Shown: positions 9,148 to 19,112 of the stretch, one piece after another
How positions within the stretch are numbered: the first letter of the stretch is position 1
How the letters are laid out: each line of letters starts with the position of its first letter
Origin: Marinobacterium sp.
GTDB lineage: Bacteria > Pseudomonadota > Gammaproteobacteria > Pseudomonadales > Balneatricaceae
Direction: 5' to 3'
NCBI GenBank assembly: GCA_025800125.1
Contig: JAOXSF010000001.1
Location: 31,294 to 95,293 of the forward strand
Length of the DNA: 64,000 nt
Notes under the pieces: model-generated
The model's database searches: none
Told to the model about the DNA's origin: nothing
What the model saw: the letters and a program-made list of their open reading frames with translations, nothing else
Made by a program: the position numbers and the translations under genes

Positions 9148-9816
9148 ATGAGTTTTTCTGAAGGACTTCTCAGTAGCGGCTGGCAGTGGCTGCTGCATCT
9201 TGTATATCTGCTGGTGCTGATGGCGGCGCTCTGGCGGGCCCCCTGGAAGGTGCTGGTGGCCAATAACCGTCTGCAACATCTATTACTGGGGGCAACGGTT
9301 GCGCTGATGTTTATGTGGTCGATGCGGGCAGGAATCTCGCCTGGCCTGAGCATTCACTTTCTTGGTGTCACCGCACTGACGCTGATGTTTGGCTGGGACC
9401 TGGCCATTCTTGCCGCTTCCATGGCGATGCTGGCAATGGCACTGATGGGGCTGGAAAGCTGGGACGGTTTCGCAGCCAGTGCCGTCACCTCAATTCTGAT
9501 ACCGGTGACGGTCAGCCTTGCTATTCTGCGTTATGTTGAATGGAAACTGCCACGAAACTTCTTCGTTTATCTGTTCCTTTGTGCCTTTGTCGGCGGCGGT
9601 GTTGCCAGTGCCTGTGCCGGACTCAGCAGCGCTACGGTGCTCTGGTTTAATGATGTTTATAGCTGGGCGAAGATCGAGCATGAATACGTGCGCTACCTGC
9701 CACTGATCATGTTCCCGGAAGGCCTGCTGAACGGCATTGTGATGACCGGCATGATGGTGTTTCTGCCAGACTGGGTGCGCACATTTGATGCGAAAGCGTA
9801 TATAGATGAGCAGTAG
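9148..9816 (+). CDS. CbiM-like energy-coupling-factor permease
   Basis: The 222-residue polytopic protein has about six hydrophobic segments. It carries blocks typical of the CbiM/ECF S-component-like family: GISPGLSIHFLGVTAL near the middle, an acidic-glycine loop in MALMGLESWDGF, and LPLIMFPEGLLNGIVMTGM near the end. Family members transport cobalt or nickel, or other small substrates. No CbiN, CbiQ or CbiO partner is adjacent, and no cobalamin riboswitch was seen in the 263-base leader, so the substrate stays open. The ATG is preceded by an ACAGGACA site. The stop lies just before the hairpin serving tRNA-Ser. Confidence 0.75.
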   Translation: MSFSEGLLSSGWQWLLHLVYLLVLMAALWRAPWKVLVANNRLQHLLLGATVALMFMWSMRAGISPGLSIHFLGVTALTLMFGWDLAILAASMAMLAMALMGLESWDGFAASAVTSILIPVTVSLAILRYVEWKLPRNFFVYLFLCAFVGGGVASACAGLSSATVLWFNDVYSWAKIEHEYVRYLPLIMFPEGLLNGIVMTGMMVFLPDWVRTFDAKAYIDEQ

Positions 9817-9827
9817 TGCCCGGGCAC

Positions 9828-9855
9828 AAAAAAGCCTCGGTAGAAAACCGAGGCT
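9828..9855 (-). terminator. Rho-independent terminator of tRNA-Ser
   Basis: Read on the minus strand, the stem GCCTCGGT / ACCGAGGC is followed by TTTTTT. It lies 17 bases past the tRNA 3' end. There is no T-run on the plus strand, so it does not serve the permease gene. Confidence 0.88.
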
Positions 9856-9871
9856 CTGATGCACGAATAAA

Positions 9872-9959
9872 TGGCGGTGAGAGAGGGATTCGAACCCTCG
9901 ATACCTTGCGATATACGCCCTTAGCAGGGGCGCGCCTTCAGCCACTCGGCCATCTCACC
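9872..9959 (-). tRNA. tRNA-Ser (anticodon GCU)
   Basis: The minus strand starts GGTGAGATGGCCGAGTGGC and ends TCTCACCGCCA. The acceptor arms GGTGAGA / TCTCACC pair fully, the discriminator is G, and CCA is encoded. The anticodon loop reads CTGCTAA, giving GCU, which reads AGC/AGU. A long variable arm (about TATATCGCAAGGTATC) and GGTTCGAATCC in the T arm are class II serine features. Length is 88 bases. Confidence 0.97.
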
Positions 9960-10099
9960 ACTTGATGCGGGCAAGGTTATCTCATTGATATAGAAAATAA
10001 AAGTGCTCGCAGGTGTTGTTTTACAGGGTTTGTGAAAAATTTTATCTGGCCGGTTTTTATCAGGCTGTTTTCTGATCAGAATCTGGTATTCCGGCCCGG

Positions 10100-10645
10100 T
10101 TACTGGCGTACCGGGCGCTTGGCCAGTTTGCGTTGCAGGGTGCGGCGGTGCATACCCAGAGCACGGGCGGTGGCTGAAATATTGCCGTCGTGTTCACTGA
10201 GTACTTTCTGGATATGTTCCCACTCCAGCCGGTTGACCGACATGGGGGTATCGGCTACAGCGACCTCTGTATCCGGTGCGGTGCTTTGCAGGGCCTGTAG
10301 AATCTGGTCGGCATCGGCGGGTTTGGGCAGGTAGTTATCCGCACCCAGTTTGATCGCTTCTACGGCGGTGGTGATACTGGCATAGCCAGTCAGCACCAGA
10401 ATGCGTAACTCGGGGTAACGTTCGCGCAACTGGGGAATCAGTGTCAGGCCGGAGCGACCTTCCATTTTCAGATCCACCGTGGCCAGTGCCGGGGGCTGTG
10501 CAGCAGCAACGTTCAATGCTTCATCGGCACTGCCTGCGGTGATAACCTGATAACCCCGACGGCTCAGAGCACGGTTCAGCACCCGGCTGAACACTGGGTC
10601 GTCATCCACAATCAGCAGGACTTCAGCGGTGGGGGTCTCAGACAT
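10100..10645 (-). CDS. roxR: Redox response regulator RoxR/RegA/PrrA
   Basis: This is a two-domain regulator of 181 residues, the usual RegA/RoxR length. The N-terminal receiver has the acidic pocket LLIVDDDP, the acceptor Asp in ATVDLKMEG, the Thr in VLTGYAS and the Lys in YLPKPAD. A short proline-poor linker leads to a Fis-type helix-turn-helix (about 140-178; ISATARALGMHRRTLQRKL), nearly the family consensus. RegA proteins activate respiratory, energy and redox genes in response to quinone state. The start overlaps the kinase gene by eight bases, so the pair are coupled. Confidence 0.92.
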   Translation of the reverse strand: MSETPTAEVLLIVDDDPVFSRVLNRALSRRGYQVITAGSADEALNVAAAQPPALATVDLKMEGRSGLTLIPQLRERYPELRILVLTGYASITTAVEAIKLGADNYLPKPADADQILQALQSTAPDTEVAVADTPMSVNRLEWEHIQKVLSEHDGNISATARALGMHRRTLQRKLAKRPVRQ

Positions 10646-11915
10646 GGGCTGGCATCTCCTCTGTCAGCGATTGGGGGTAACGGCGCAGGGTAACCTCGGT
10701 CAGGGTGCCGCCGGTCTCGTGATTGTACAGACGCACTTCACCATTATGCCGTGCCAGCGTGGTACTGGTAAGAAACAGGCCGATCCCCAGCCCTTTTCCT
10801 TTGGTGGTAATAAAAGGTTTCCCCAGGTGCCGGGATTGCTCCAGCGACAGGCCTGGCCCCTGATCATGGATGCGCAGATTGATTACCTGTGCGTCCCAGT
10901 CCAGTTCAATACGTATGTTCTCCGGGTGGGCATCGGCAGCGTTATTGAGCAGGTTAAGCAGTGCCTGCTGTAGTGAGCTGCTGCTCTCCAGTTGTGGTGC
11001 GTCACCGCTGGCGCAGATGGTCAGGCTGAAAGTGGCATCAGGGCGAATAATCTGCCATTGCTCCAGCGCTTCATGCACCAGTTTTTCAGCACTGAGCAGG
11101 CGCTGTGAGGCCTGTTCGTCCCGTACCGTGCGTGCCATCTGTTGCAGGCGCTCAGTACAGCCATCGACCTGTTGTTGCAGAATACTCAGATCTTCCTGTA
11201 GTTGCGGGTCGTCCGGGTAGTCGTTCTTCAGCTCGGCCAGCAGTACCCGCATGGTGGAGAGTGGCGTGCCCATTTCATGAGCAGTACCTGCCGCCATGGT
11301 GGCCAGTGAAATCAGTTGCTGATTCTGAATCATTTTTTCCCGTTGCTGTTCAAGTCGCTGGTGTTGCTGTTCCAGAGCGTGGCGCATACGGGTGATAAAC
11401 CAGGTGACGATGATGGCGGTGAGAATAAAATTCAGCCACATGCCGATAGTATGCAGATCGAACAGATTGGTCAGACGATGAATATGACTGTCACCTGTAG
11501 GCACCAGTTCGATGTAATTACGTAACAGTGAGCTATAAGTGACAATGGCGGCGACAGCAATAGCCAGTGTGTAGCGCCAGTTCAATGTAGATGCGGAGAT
11601 GATCAGTGGTATCAGCAGCAGAAAGATAAAAGGGTTACTGGCACCGCCGGTCTGATAGATCAGCCCGCCAAACAGGGCGAGGTCTGCGATCAGGTGGCTG
11701 AAGAATTCAGGCTCGGTCACCGGCCAGCGAGAATGCAGCCGGGCAAAGGTGGCCAGGTTAAGCAGCGCAAAAGCGATAAAAGTAATGCTCAGCAGGCCTA
11801 TATTGATCTCGGCCTGTAGCATGAACAGGGTAAAGATCAGCATGGCGCTCTGCCCGAACAGGGTCAGGAAGCGGATGTAGGTCAGCTGGAGCAGCTGTTC
11901 GTTAAGACCGTTCAT
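10638..11915 (-). CDS. roxS: Redox sensor histidine kinase RoxS/RegB/PrrB
   Basis: The 425-residue membrane kinase has six N-terminal transmembrane segments (about 15-180). The quinone-sensing motif GGASNPF lies in the periplasmic loop between segments three and four. The H-box is TMAAGTAHEMGTPLSTM, with His as the phospho-acceptor, and the ATP domain has LLNNAADA, HDQGPGL and GKGLGIGLFL. A Cys in the DGCTERLQQM segment downstream of the H-box lies in the region where RegB has its redox-active Cys; whether it is equivalent needs alignment. The gene is first in the roxS-roxR operon. Confidence 0.92.
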   Translation of the reverse strand: MNGLNEQLLQLTYIRFLTLFGQSAMLIFTLFMLQAEINIGLLSITFIAFALLNLATFARLHSRWPVTEPEFFSHLIADLALFGGLIYQTGGASNPFIFLLLIPLIISASTLNWRYTLAIAVAAIVTYSSLLRNYIELVPTGDSHIHRLTNLFDLHTIGMWLNFILTAIIVTWFITRMRHALEQQHQRLEQQREKMIQNQQLISLATMAAGTAHEMGTPLSTMRVLLAELKNDYPDDPQLQEDLSILQQQVDGCTERLQQMARTVRDEQASQRLLSAEKLVHEALEQWQIIRPDATFSLTICASGDAPQLESSSSLQQALLNLLNNAADAHPENIRIELDWDAQVINLRIHDQGPGLSLEQSRHLGKPFITTKGKGLGIGLFLTSTTLARHNGEVRLYNHETGGTLTEVTLRRYPQSLTEEMPAHV

Positions 11916-12054
11916 GGTGCGCAGTATACCGTAGCTGACCGTCTGGTCTGCATTGTGTTACCCACCCTGCGACAATTTGTCCCAGGGTGGGGCGGCCAGA
12001 TGTCGCAGGCATGATTTCGTCGCACCGCATTGCCTGTGCTGCTGTTTTGTCAGT

Positions 12055-13236
12055 TCAGTGCTGCTGCTCTGCCTGCTCGAACAGACTGTCTGGTGAATCA
12101 ATAATCTCCAGCGTACCACCGGTAAAGCTGTACCATTCGTGCTGCAGGCGGCGGATCAGAATTGGCGAAAGCCGTGTCTTACGGGGGATCAGCACCTGAT
12201 GGTTATGACGGGCGTCGGTCGTGACATCTTTGGCCAGCAGCATACCGGTGTTAAGGTCAGAGATGGCGACACGTCGGGTCGTCTGACGGGTGACCGTTTC
12301 GACTTCTTCCAGCGCGTCCAGTAGCGTCTGAGGGTAGAGTACGCGCAATTGTTGCAGAGCATCACCTGGGCTGTAACCCCGGCAACGCAGTTCATCGTAG
12401 CTGACCAGAAATTGCAGTAACAGCTCCTCTGGCATGGCCATTTCAGGTAACTCGGGCAGGTCAGTGAGCAGTTGCAGCTCACCGATCATCCGGGCACAAG
12501 GCGCCAGGTGAGGCATACTGGCGAGCATCTCGGCAGCCAGCCGTGGGTGGGCTCGGTACTGCGCCCGTTCTGCTACGGTTAAAGGTTGTTGATGGTGCAG
12601 TTTATCCAGTAATGGCGCGGGCAGGTGAATACAGCCACATTGGCTTAATCCGGCGGCAGCCTCATAGTGCCAGCTGTTATGAATGCCCAGCAGAGCGGTC
12701 ATATCGGCCATCTTTTTTTTCAGCCGCTGAGAGCGGGCAAAAACCTGTGGGTGTATCAGCGCCAGAATATCTGTGAGCATATGAATACTGCCCATCAGGG
12801 TCTGCTGGAGTGCAATATCAAGCTGGCGCCGGCTTTTGTGCAGGCTCAGATGGTTGGCGATCCGGGCCAGTACAATCGGAGGAATTACCGGTCTGCTGAT
12901 GTAATCGACGGCACCGAGCTGGAAGCCCAGTTCTTCATCACGGAAATCCCCGCTGTCAGTGAAAAAGATAACGGGAATATCGCGGGTGGCAGGGTTGGCC
13001 TTAAGGCGGATACAGACAGCGTGGCCATCTAGGCCGGGCATCATCAGATCAAGCAGAATCAGATCAGGGCACTGGTCAGCGGCAATTTCCAGTGCTTGCA
13101 AACCGCTGTCAGCACAGCTCAGCTGATAGTGTTTTGCCAGAACCTGTTGTAGTACGCGGATATTTTCCGACTTGTCGTCAACAATCAGTATATTCGGGCG
13201 GGTGTTATGGGTGTTGTGGGAATCCTGGGTGCTCAT
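12055..13236 (-). CDS. Receiver protein with degenerate HD-GYP-like output
   Basis: An N-terminal receiver (ILIVDDKSEN; acceptor in LILLDLMMPG) is followed by about 250 residues whose outline follows RpfG-type HD-GYP proteins, for example AQYRAHPRLAAEMLASMP in the place of the usual HPxxGxxIL. The catalytic HD pair is missing: the place of HDIGKIGIP reads SQCGCIHLP. The receiver Lys is also Arg (YISRPV). Cyclic di-GMP hydrolysis is therefore unlikely, and a signalling or binding role is more plausible. The start at 13236 (MSTQDSHN) has AGGAG upstream; an ATG at 13272 without a ribosome site would add 12 residues. Confidence 0.7.
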   Translation of the reverse strand: MSTQDSHNTHNTRPNILIVDDKSENIRVLQQVLAKHYQLSCADSGLQALEIAADQCPDLILLDLMMPGLDGHAVCIRLKANPATRDIPVIFFTDSGDFRDEELGFQLGAVDYISRPVIPPIVLARIANHLSLHKSRRQLDIALQQTLMGSIHMLTDILALIHPQVFARSQRLKKKMADMTALLGIHNSWHYEAAAGLSQCGCIHLPAPLLDKLHHQQPLTVAERAQYRAHPRLAAEMLASMPHLAPCARMIGELQLLTDLPELPEMAMPEELLLQFLVSYDELRCRGYSPGDALQQLRVLYPQTLLDALEEVETVTRQTTRRVAISDLNTGMLLAKDVTTDARHNHQVLIPRKTRLSPILIRRLQHEWYSFTGGTLEIIDSPDSLFEQAEQQH

Positions 13237-13341
13237 AACCCGCGACGTCTCCTGTTCACCTGTGCAGGGCATGTTTTACGGTATCACTACTCGAAGTTTA
13301 CGTTAATACAATCGTTGATCACTGATCTGTGTCTTTGTTAT

Positions 13342-13441
13342 TTCTCAATAGCACCTGTGTACTCTCTTCTCAATAGCGCCTGCGTGCTCTCTTCTCAATA
13401 GCGCCTGCGTACTCTCTTCTCAATAGTGCCTGCGTACTATC
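13342..13441. repeat. Four tandem copies of a 25-bp unit
   Basis: The unit TTCTCAATAGCGCCTGCGTA plus CTCTC occurs four times without spacers and with a few substitutions. It occupies part of the 345-base gap (13273-13617) between the HD-GYP-like gene and a chemoreceptor. No gene is visible in this gap; the ORF running across it only reads the repeat. Confidence 0.93.
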
Positions 13442-13552
13442 AAGACGATTCAGTTAATGATCTGCCTCATGAAGCGCAACAGCTAAACACTTCGGAATGG
13501 TTGTTCATTGCGTGCAGTTCAGGTCAAATATTAAGGTGAGCTGATTTTTTAA

Positions 13553-13566
13553 TGAATGTGCATTCA
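13553..13566. promoter_or_regulatory. Palindrome before the chemoreceptor gene
   Basis: TGAATG-TG-CATTCA forms a six-base inverted repeat about 52 bases before the chemoreceptor start in AT-rich sequence. It could be an operator. The regulator is unknown and chance is possible. Confidence 0.3.
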
Positions 13567-13617
13567 CTGTTTTTTCTGGTGACTATTATCAATATTACTC
13601 TGACGTCGGGTGACTGA

Positions 13618-15231
13618 ATGGAATTCAATGGATCTCTGAAAGGTAAGTTTGCTGCGGTGTCCGGGCTCTTTGTTTTCTTCACACTATCCTCAAGTATTTT
13701 TCTTTACTGGATTTTCGGAGATATAAGTCGTAGCTGGAGTGACTATCAGGCAAGTGTTGCCGGGCGCCAGGAGTTACTGATGGAGATGCGTCAACAACTG
13801 GGCTATGGCGGCATGATTCATAATTTTAAAAACTACCTGCTAAGGTTTGATAATAAATATATTAATAAAACAGCAGCTGATCATAATAAAATAATGTCGA
13901 TCATTGCTGAATATAATCGTGTTGATAATCTCAGCCTTGAAGAACAGCGCGCACTTGTTGTCATTAGGGAAACATCAACACGTTATTATCAAATGTTGCA
14001 GGTTATCAGTGAGCAGCGCAGAAAATCTGATTCAATCAGTGAAATTGATACCAGAGTAAAAATTGATGATGCGCCCGCGCTGCAAGCATTTTCTGTGCTT
14101 GATCGCCGTTACCATCAGTTGAAACAGGAAGCGACTGATACGCTTGAAAATATTTTGCTGATTGTCACTCGTATTATTCTGTTTGGTGGCGCGGGGGTTG
14201 TGGCGATTACTATTCTGGCCAATACCTGGTTGTACCGGTTATCTGTACTGCGGGTGGTACGGCTGGGACGGGCGATTGTTGACGCCAATCAGCAGCGAGA
14301 CCTCAGTATACGGGTGCTCGTTGAGGGGCGTGATGAAGTGGCAGAGACGGCCCATGCGTTTAATGATCTGATGGATGTCACCGGTAAAGCGGTGCGGGTG
14401 ATGTCCGGTGCTGCCAATGAAATGGCATCGTCGGCAGGTGAATTATCGGTGCTGTCGGGTACCGCCGATGAACAGATGACCGAGCAGCAGAGCCAGACCC
14501 GCCAGGTGGCAGAAGCGATGGAACAACTGTTGAATGCTGTACAGGGTATTGCGGGCAATATTTCCAGCGCAGCCGGTTGTGCCAGCAGCACGGCAACGCA
14601 GATAGCGACCGCTGATGAAGTGGTGGAGCGCACTATTACCGGTATTGAACGACTGTCGCAGGAGATCAGCCATGCGTCTTCGGTGATAAGTGAGCTGGAG
14701 CAGGATGCCCATGAGATTGGTGACATCCTTGAAGATATATGTGGCATTGCAGATCAGACCAATCTGCTGGCGTTGAATGCCGCTATTGAAGCGGCCCGTG
14801 CCGGTGAACAGGGGCGCGGCTTTGCGGTGGTGGCTGACGAAGTGCGTTCATTGTCGAAACGTACCCAGGAAGCCACTGAAAAAATTCAGCAGATGATTAC
14901 GCGACTGTATGACTGTGTAGGCCAGGCGGTGACTGCGATTGAAGTGGGTCAGGAGCAGAGTGTTGACTGTGTCGGGCAGATTCGTGATACCGGCAAGGAA
15001 CTTGGGCAGATCATCCGCAGCATCAGTAATATGGCCAGCCTCAACAGTGAAATTCTGTCGCTGTCGGATGGCCAGACCGATATGGCGAAGTCCATGAGTG
15101 AGGGAATGCTGTCTATTCGTAAAGCATCGGAACAGACCGCGCAGAGTTCCCATGACATTCGCCAGTCCAGTTATCAGCTGGCAGACCTGTCAACCGAGCT
15201 TAACAGCCTGGTGGCCCGCTTCCGGTATTGA
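13618..15231 (+). CDS. Methyl-accepting chemotaxis protein, single periplasmic sensor domain
   Basis: The 537-residue receptor has the classic layout. One transmembrane helix (about 12-34) comes first, then a mostly helical periplasmic domain of about 140 residues holding [15 protein letters not shown], a motif shared with several chemoreceptors and cyclases. A second transmembrane helix (about 182-205) and a HAMP domain follow. The signalling tip reads [20 protein letters not shown] and continues [17 protein letters not shown]. The ligand is unknown. No strong ribosome site precedes the ATG at 13618. It ends where the convergent astE begins. Confidence 0.93.
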   Translation: MEFNGSLKGKFAAVSGLFVFFTLSSSIFLYWIFGDISRSWSDYQASVAGRQELLMEMRQQLGYGGMIHNFKNYLLRFDNKYINKTAADHNKIMSIIAEYNRVDNLSLEEQRALVVIRETSTRYYQMLQVISEQRRKSDSISEIDTRVKIDDAPALQAFSVLDRRYHQLKQEATDTLENILLIVTRIILFGGAGVVAITILANTWLYRLSVLRVVRLGRAIVDANQQRDLSIRVLVEGRDEVAETAHAFNDLMDVTGKAVRVMSGAANEMASSAGELSVLSGTADEQMTEQQSQTRQVAEAMEQLLNAVQGIAGNISSAAGCASSTATQIATADEVVERTITGIERLSQEISHASSVISELEQDAHEIGDILEDICGIADQTNLLALNAAIEAARAGEQGRGFAVVADEVRSLSKRTQEATEKIQQMITRLYDCVGQAVTAIEVGQEQSVDCVGQIRDTGKELGQIIRSISNMASLNSEILSLSDGQTDMAKSMSEGMLSIRKASEQTAQSSHDIRQSSYQLADLSTELNSLVARFRY

Positions 15232-16263
15232 TCAGTTGTGCTGTATCGGTATCTGTGCTGGGTCAATTACGGACAGCATCAGGGCTGCGCGACCACCAAT
15301 GGGGACATTGGCATTGGGGAATACAATCGCTTCACCATTATGCTGAGCGTGGTAATCCCCGGCGCTGGAAGTGGAAACCTGGTCACCCTGGTGGAAGGTG
15401 GCGAAATTATTGACATCATCGGCAATGGTCAGCCTGAAATCATCGCTTTCCTTGAGCAGTTCGTGGCAGACATCAAAGCAGATAAGCTGTTGTTGCCACG
15501 TGGCCTGCTGGAATGTACCGGTGACTATCAGCTGGCGTAACGCCTGATTGATCAGGGCAAATCGGCCAAGGTCATTCTGGCCAAACGGGTACACTTTTCC
15601 CAGTTCCAGGGTGAAGGCGTGAGCACCGTGCAGGTTGCTGGAGGCATAGGAAAAGGTTGTTGAAGGTTTGCTGGAGAACAGTACCGCATTGATGCCGCAG
15701 GCGGCCAGGAAACCGAGCTGTTCGGCATGGTAAGGGGCACCGGCAGTATAGGGATGGACGGCGAACTTTTCATATTCTGAACCACGGATGGCGGTGTGCA
15801 GGTCATAATGGCAACGCTCGCGCCCTTCGCCTCCCTGGCTGAAAAAGGTGCTGACAGCGGCTTCCAGCTCTGCTGCCCGTCGGGCTTCCCAGCAATCATG
15901 GTTCATGTGGTTGCCACTGAACAGACGGTTCATGTTCACCTGCTCAAAACGCTGACTGATGTTGGCAGCCACCGGATTGCCAATCAGTACCAGCAGGCGC
16001 ACGCCCGGTATCAGGGTGCCATCCAGCAGATCGGTGACCATATCGCGTACCAGTTCCATTGGTGCAGTTTCATTGCCATGTACCCCGCAAGACAGTACCA
16101 GATCCAGTGCCCGTGTCGGGTTGGCTGGTTCCACCGTCATAATGCCACTGGCGCTGACCGTCAGCAGGCTACCATCAGCGAGCTGCCGCTGGCTGGGTTC
16201 GCTGATCCCGGTCGGGTTATCCAGGGTATAACGCAGAAAATCGGAATCGGTAAACCGGCTCAT
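15232..16263 (-). CDS. astE: Succinylglutamate desuccinylase AstE
   Basis: AstE releases glutamate and succinate from N-succinylglutamate, the last step of the arginine succinyltransferase pathway. The 343-residue product is a zinc carboxypeptidase-like amidohydrolase. Zinc ligands are His62 and Glu65 in GVHGNETAP and His156 in YDLHTAIRGS, and TLELGKVYPFG holds the likely catalytic Glu. The protein starts MSRFTDSDFL at the ATG on the minus strand. The rest of the ast operon (astCADB) is not in the window, so astE stands alone here. Its stop abuts the end of the convergent chemoreceptor gene. Confidence 0.92.
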   Translation of the reverse strand: MSRFTDSDFLRYTLDNPTGISEPSQRQLADGSLLTVSASGIMTVEPANPTRALDLVLSCGVHGNETAPMELVRDMVTDLLDGTLIPGVRLLVLIGNPVAANISQRFEQVNMNRLFSGNHMNHDCWEARRAAELEAAVSTFFSQGGEGRERCHYDLHTAIRGSEYEKFAVHPYTAGAPYHAEQLGFLAACGINAVLFSSKPSTTFSYASSNLHGAHAFTLELGKVYPFGQNDLGRFALINQALRQLIVTGTFQQATWQQQLICFDVCHELLKESDDFRLTIADDVNNFATFHQGDQVSTSSAGDYHAQHNGEAIVFPNANVPIGGRAALMLSVIDPAQIPIQHN

Positions 16264-16660
16264 AGATACCTCTCGTTGCGGATTGTCGTTACAGATTGTC
16301 GTTACGGTTTGATTACATGTCTGGCTCAGGGCTGAGTGCTATTCAGGAGTGCTATTCAGGAGTGCATCCGGGACAGCGCTGCTGGAGAGAACGTCCGTGA
16401 TAAGCATATGTGCTGGAGCGCTGACGCCCGGCAGATTTCTGAACACATCATAAAAGGCGGCTGTCAGGAGTACAGCTATCAGGTCGCGTCAGTTCAAACG
16501 AGAGCCGCCTGAACGCAGGTTTTGTTCCGTCGCGTCAATCATTAGCACTTTATTGTGATTAATTGCAGTTTTACCTGTAATTGAGTGACAGCTGCGGTAA
16601 GCTGCACTCCCGCATGAACAGCATGCCCGCTGACACGATCTGATCCGAGATAATCACACC
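16264..16660. other. Intergenic region between astE and rhlE with two short tandem duplications
   Basis: No gene is visible in this 397-base stretch between divergent genes, so promoters for both must lie here. It holds a duplicated 13-mer GATTGTCGTTACA-type unit at 16280-16305 and a 13-mer GAGTGCTATTCAG in two and a half exact copies at 16334-16365. Confidence 0.8.
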
Positions 16661-18334
16661 ATGAGTTTTTCCTCTCTGGGGCTTTCTGCACCCATTCTTG
16701 ATGCTATTGCTGAACAGGGTTATGAAACCCCTTCACCGATTCAGGCCCAGTCCATTCCTGCGGTACTGGAAGGACGCGATGTTATGGCGGCCGCCCAGAC
16801 GGGCACCGGCAAAACAGCGGGTTTTACCCTGCCATTACTGGAAGTATTGCGATTTGGCCGTCCGGTTAAAGCTAACCAGGTACGGGCACTGGTATTGACG
16901 CCAACCCGTGAGCTGGCAGCACAGGTGGCAGAAAGTGTTGAAACCTATGGAAAAAACCTGCCATTGACCTCTACAGTGGTGTTCGGTGGCGTTAAGATTA
17001 ACCCGCAGATGATGCGCCTGCGTGCCGGGGTTGATGTGCTGGTGGCCACACCAGGCCGATTGCTGGACCTCTATAACCAGAAAGCGGTGCGCTTTGAGCA
17101 GCTGGAAGTGCTTATTCTGGATGAAGCGGACCGTATGCTGGATATGGGCTTTATCCATGATATTCGCAAAATTCTGGCGTTGTTGCCGGAACAGCGTCAG
17201 AACCTGCTGTTTTCCGCCACCTTCTCTGATGAGATTCGCCAGTTGGCACGTGGGCTGGTTGAAGACCCGGTAGAGATTTCGGTAACACCTCGTAACAGTA
17301 CTGCGCGCACTGTAGAGCAGTGGATCTGCCCGGTGGACAAACGCAGTAAAGCGAAAGTGCTGATTCAGCTGATCAACCAGGGAGACTGGCAGCAGGTACT
17401 CGTTTTCACCCGTACCAAACATGGTGCAAACCGGTTAGCACGGCAGCTGGAAACGGCAGAGATCAGCGCGGCAGCGATCCATGGCAATAAAAGCCAGGGC
17501 GCCCGTACCCGCGCACTGGCGAACTTTAAAAGCGGCGAAATTCGTGTACTGGTAGCGACTGATATTGCAGCCCGTGGGCTGGATATCGATCAGCTGCCTC
17601 AGGTGGTGAATTTTGATCTGCCTAATGTGGCGGAAGATTATGTACATCGTATTGGCCGTACGGGTCGTGCGGGTGCAAGTGGTCACGCAGTATCACTGGT
17701 CTGTGCCGACGAAACTAAAGAATTGACGGCTATTGAGCAGCTGATTGGCCAGCATCTGGAACGGCAGCTGGTGGAGGGCTTTGCGCCGGTGAATACCTTG
17801 CCTGCATCACCTGAGCTGCGTAAGAACGGCCCGAAAAAGCCAAAGAAACCGAAAAAGCCGAAAGTGCGTCATGAACACCAGGATGGTCAGCGCTCTGGTG
17901 ATAATGCACAGGGCCATAAGCCGGATGCGCGCCGCAGCAGAAAACCTGCTAACCGGCGCGCGGCGGCTTCTACTGATAAGGCGGTTGCAGACGGCAGGTC
18001 TGCTGTTGCCCAGCAGGGAGGGGGCAGTGAGCAGAAACAGCGCACTACCGCTGACCGTGCTGGACAGGGCCGTAACAGTCGCAAGGTTGCCGGTGGACAC
18101 AGGAGTGACCAGGGACGCCAGGGCAAGAGTCAGGGCAGTAACAGCCAGCGTGGTAAAGACGACCGCGCTAAAAGTGACCGTACCAGGCGTGACAGCCAGA
18201 CTGAGCGTCGTGCTGATAAAAATGAAAGCCGTGGCAGTAGAAACGAAAACCGCAGAAATAGTAGTGAAAACCGTGGCAATAATGCCGCCCGCAGACCTCG
18301 TCGCCGCCCAGCGGCCAGATCCACAGAGAACTGA
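16661..18334 (+). CDS. rhlE: DEAD-box RNA helicase RhlE
   Basis: This ATP-dependent RNA helicase of the RhlE type (557 residues) acts in ribosome assembly and RNA turnover, often in the cold. The motifs appear in order: Q motif in SPIQAQSIP, Walker A AQTGTGKT (45-52), [16 protein letters not shown] in [17 protein letters not shown] in [19 protein letters not shown] and HRIGRTGR. From about residue 395 the protein becomes a long low-complexity basic tail rich in Lys, Arg, Ser, Asn and Gln, about 160 residues, which probably binds RNA. The tail is longer than in E. coli RhlE. Confidence 0.94.
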   Translation: MSFSSLGLSAPILDAIAEQGYETPSPIQAQSIPAVLEGRDVMAAAQTGTGKTAGFTLPLLEVLRFGRPVKANQVRALVLTPTRELAAQVAESVETYGKNLPLTSTVVFGGVKINPQMMRLRAGVDVLVATPGRLLDLYNQKAVRFEQLEVLILDEADRMLDMGFIHDIRKILALLPEQRQNLLFSATFSDEIRQLARGLVEDPVEISVTPRNSTARTVEQWICPVDKRSKAKVLIQLINQGDWQQVLVFTRTKHGANRLARQLETAEISAAAIHGNKSQGARTRALANFKSGEIRVLVATDIAARGLDIDQLPQVVNFDLPNVAEDYVHRIGRTGRAGASGHAVSLVCADETKELTAIEQLIGQHLERQLVEGFAPVNTLPASPELRKNGPKKPKKPKKPKVRHEHQDGQRSGDNAQGHKPDARRSRKPANRRAAASTDKAVADGRSAVAQQGGGSEQKQRTTADRAGQGRNSRKVAGGHRSDQGRQGKSQGSNSQRGKDDRAKSDRTRRDSQTERRADKNESRGSRNENRRNSSENRGNNAARRPRRRPAARSTEN

Positions 18335-18396
18335 CCGGCGGGCCTGGTTTGCATGATCCGGGTCTGAGCAAGGCCTGGGCAAAAGGAGAATAATGG

Positions 18397-19014
18397 ATGT
18401 CTACGGAGTTATTGATCGCCTTTATCCTGGCGGCCGTTGTCCTGAGTGTTTCGCCAGGTGCCGGTGCAGTCAACACCATGAGTCATGGGTTGCGACTGGG
18501 AATCTGGCGCACGTTGCCCTCCATTCTGGGTCAGCAGGTGGGGGTTGTAGTGCAACTGGTGGTGGTTGGTATCGGGCTTGGAGCGTTGCTGGCGTCTTCA
18601 GTGCTGGCCTTTACCTTGCTGAAATGGCTGGGTGTACTTTACCTGATCTGGTTGGGCGTCCAGAAATGGCGTGAACCGGCGCTGGCGATGACGGACGGTG
18701 AAGTACCAGTGATGTCTGGCTGGAAACGCTTCTGGCAGGGGGCGCTGGTAAACACTCTGAACCCCAAAGCGACCGTCTTTCTGGTGGCATTCCTGCCGCA
18801 GTTTATTGACCCGACAGCTGCCCGCCTGCCGCAGTTTTTACAGATGGGTGCGGTGCTGGTAGTGGTTGATATTGTGGTTATGCTGGGATATGCCAGTCTG
18901 GCCTCGTTGCTACGGGGCTGGTTCAGTAATCCGGCGCGCCAGCAGTTGCAGAACCGGCTGTTTGGTAGCCTGTTTGTGGTTGCCGGTGGCGCATTGGCCA
19001 GTTATAGCCGTTAA
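18397..19014 (+). CDS. rhtB: RhtB/LysE-family amino-acid (homoserine lactone) exporter
   Basis: The 205-residue inner-membrane exporter has about six transmembrane segments. It shares many blocks with E. coli RhtB: LSVSPGAGAVNTM at the N-terminus, LGVLYLIWLGVQKWR, NPKATVFLVAFLPQFI, VDIVVMLGYASLA and FGSLFVVAGGALAS at the C-terminus. RhtB exports homoserine and homoserine lactone; the exact substrate here is inferred from similarity. An AAGGAG site precedes the ATG. A hairpin terminator follows. Confidence 0.85.
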   Translation: MSTELLIAFILAAVVLSVSPGAGAVNTMSHGLRLGIWRTLPSILGQQVGVVVQLVVVGIGLGALLASSVLAFTLLKWLGVLYLIWLGVQKWREPALAMTDGEVPVMSGWKRFWQGALVNTLNPKATVFLVAFLPQFIDPTAARLPQFLQMGAVLVVVDIVVMLGYASLASLLRGWFSNPARQQLQNRLFGSLFVVAGGALASYSR

Positions 19015-19038
19015 GCGAGATGTATACAGAATAGACAG

Positions 19039-19062
19039 AAACGGCCCATAATGGGCCGTTTT
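19039..19062. terminator. Rho-independent hairpin after rhtB
   Basis: The stem AACGGCCCAT / ATGGGCCGTT is followed by TT and a short mixed tail, and on the other strand by TTTCTGTC. It lies between rhtB and the convergent barrel gene and may serve both. Confidence 0.75.
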
Positions 19063-19112
19063 GCTATCTGAAAGCAGGCTGTGTCAATCTTATCGGCGTT
19101 GGGTGACTAGCC

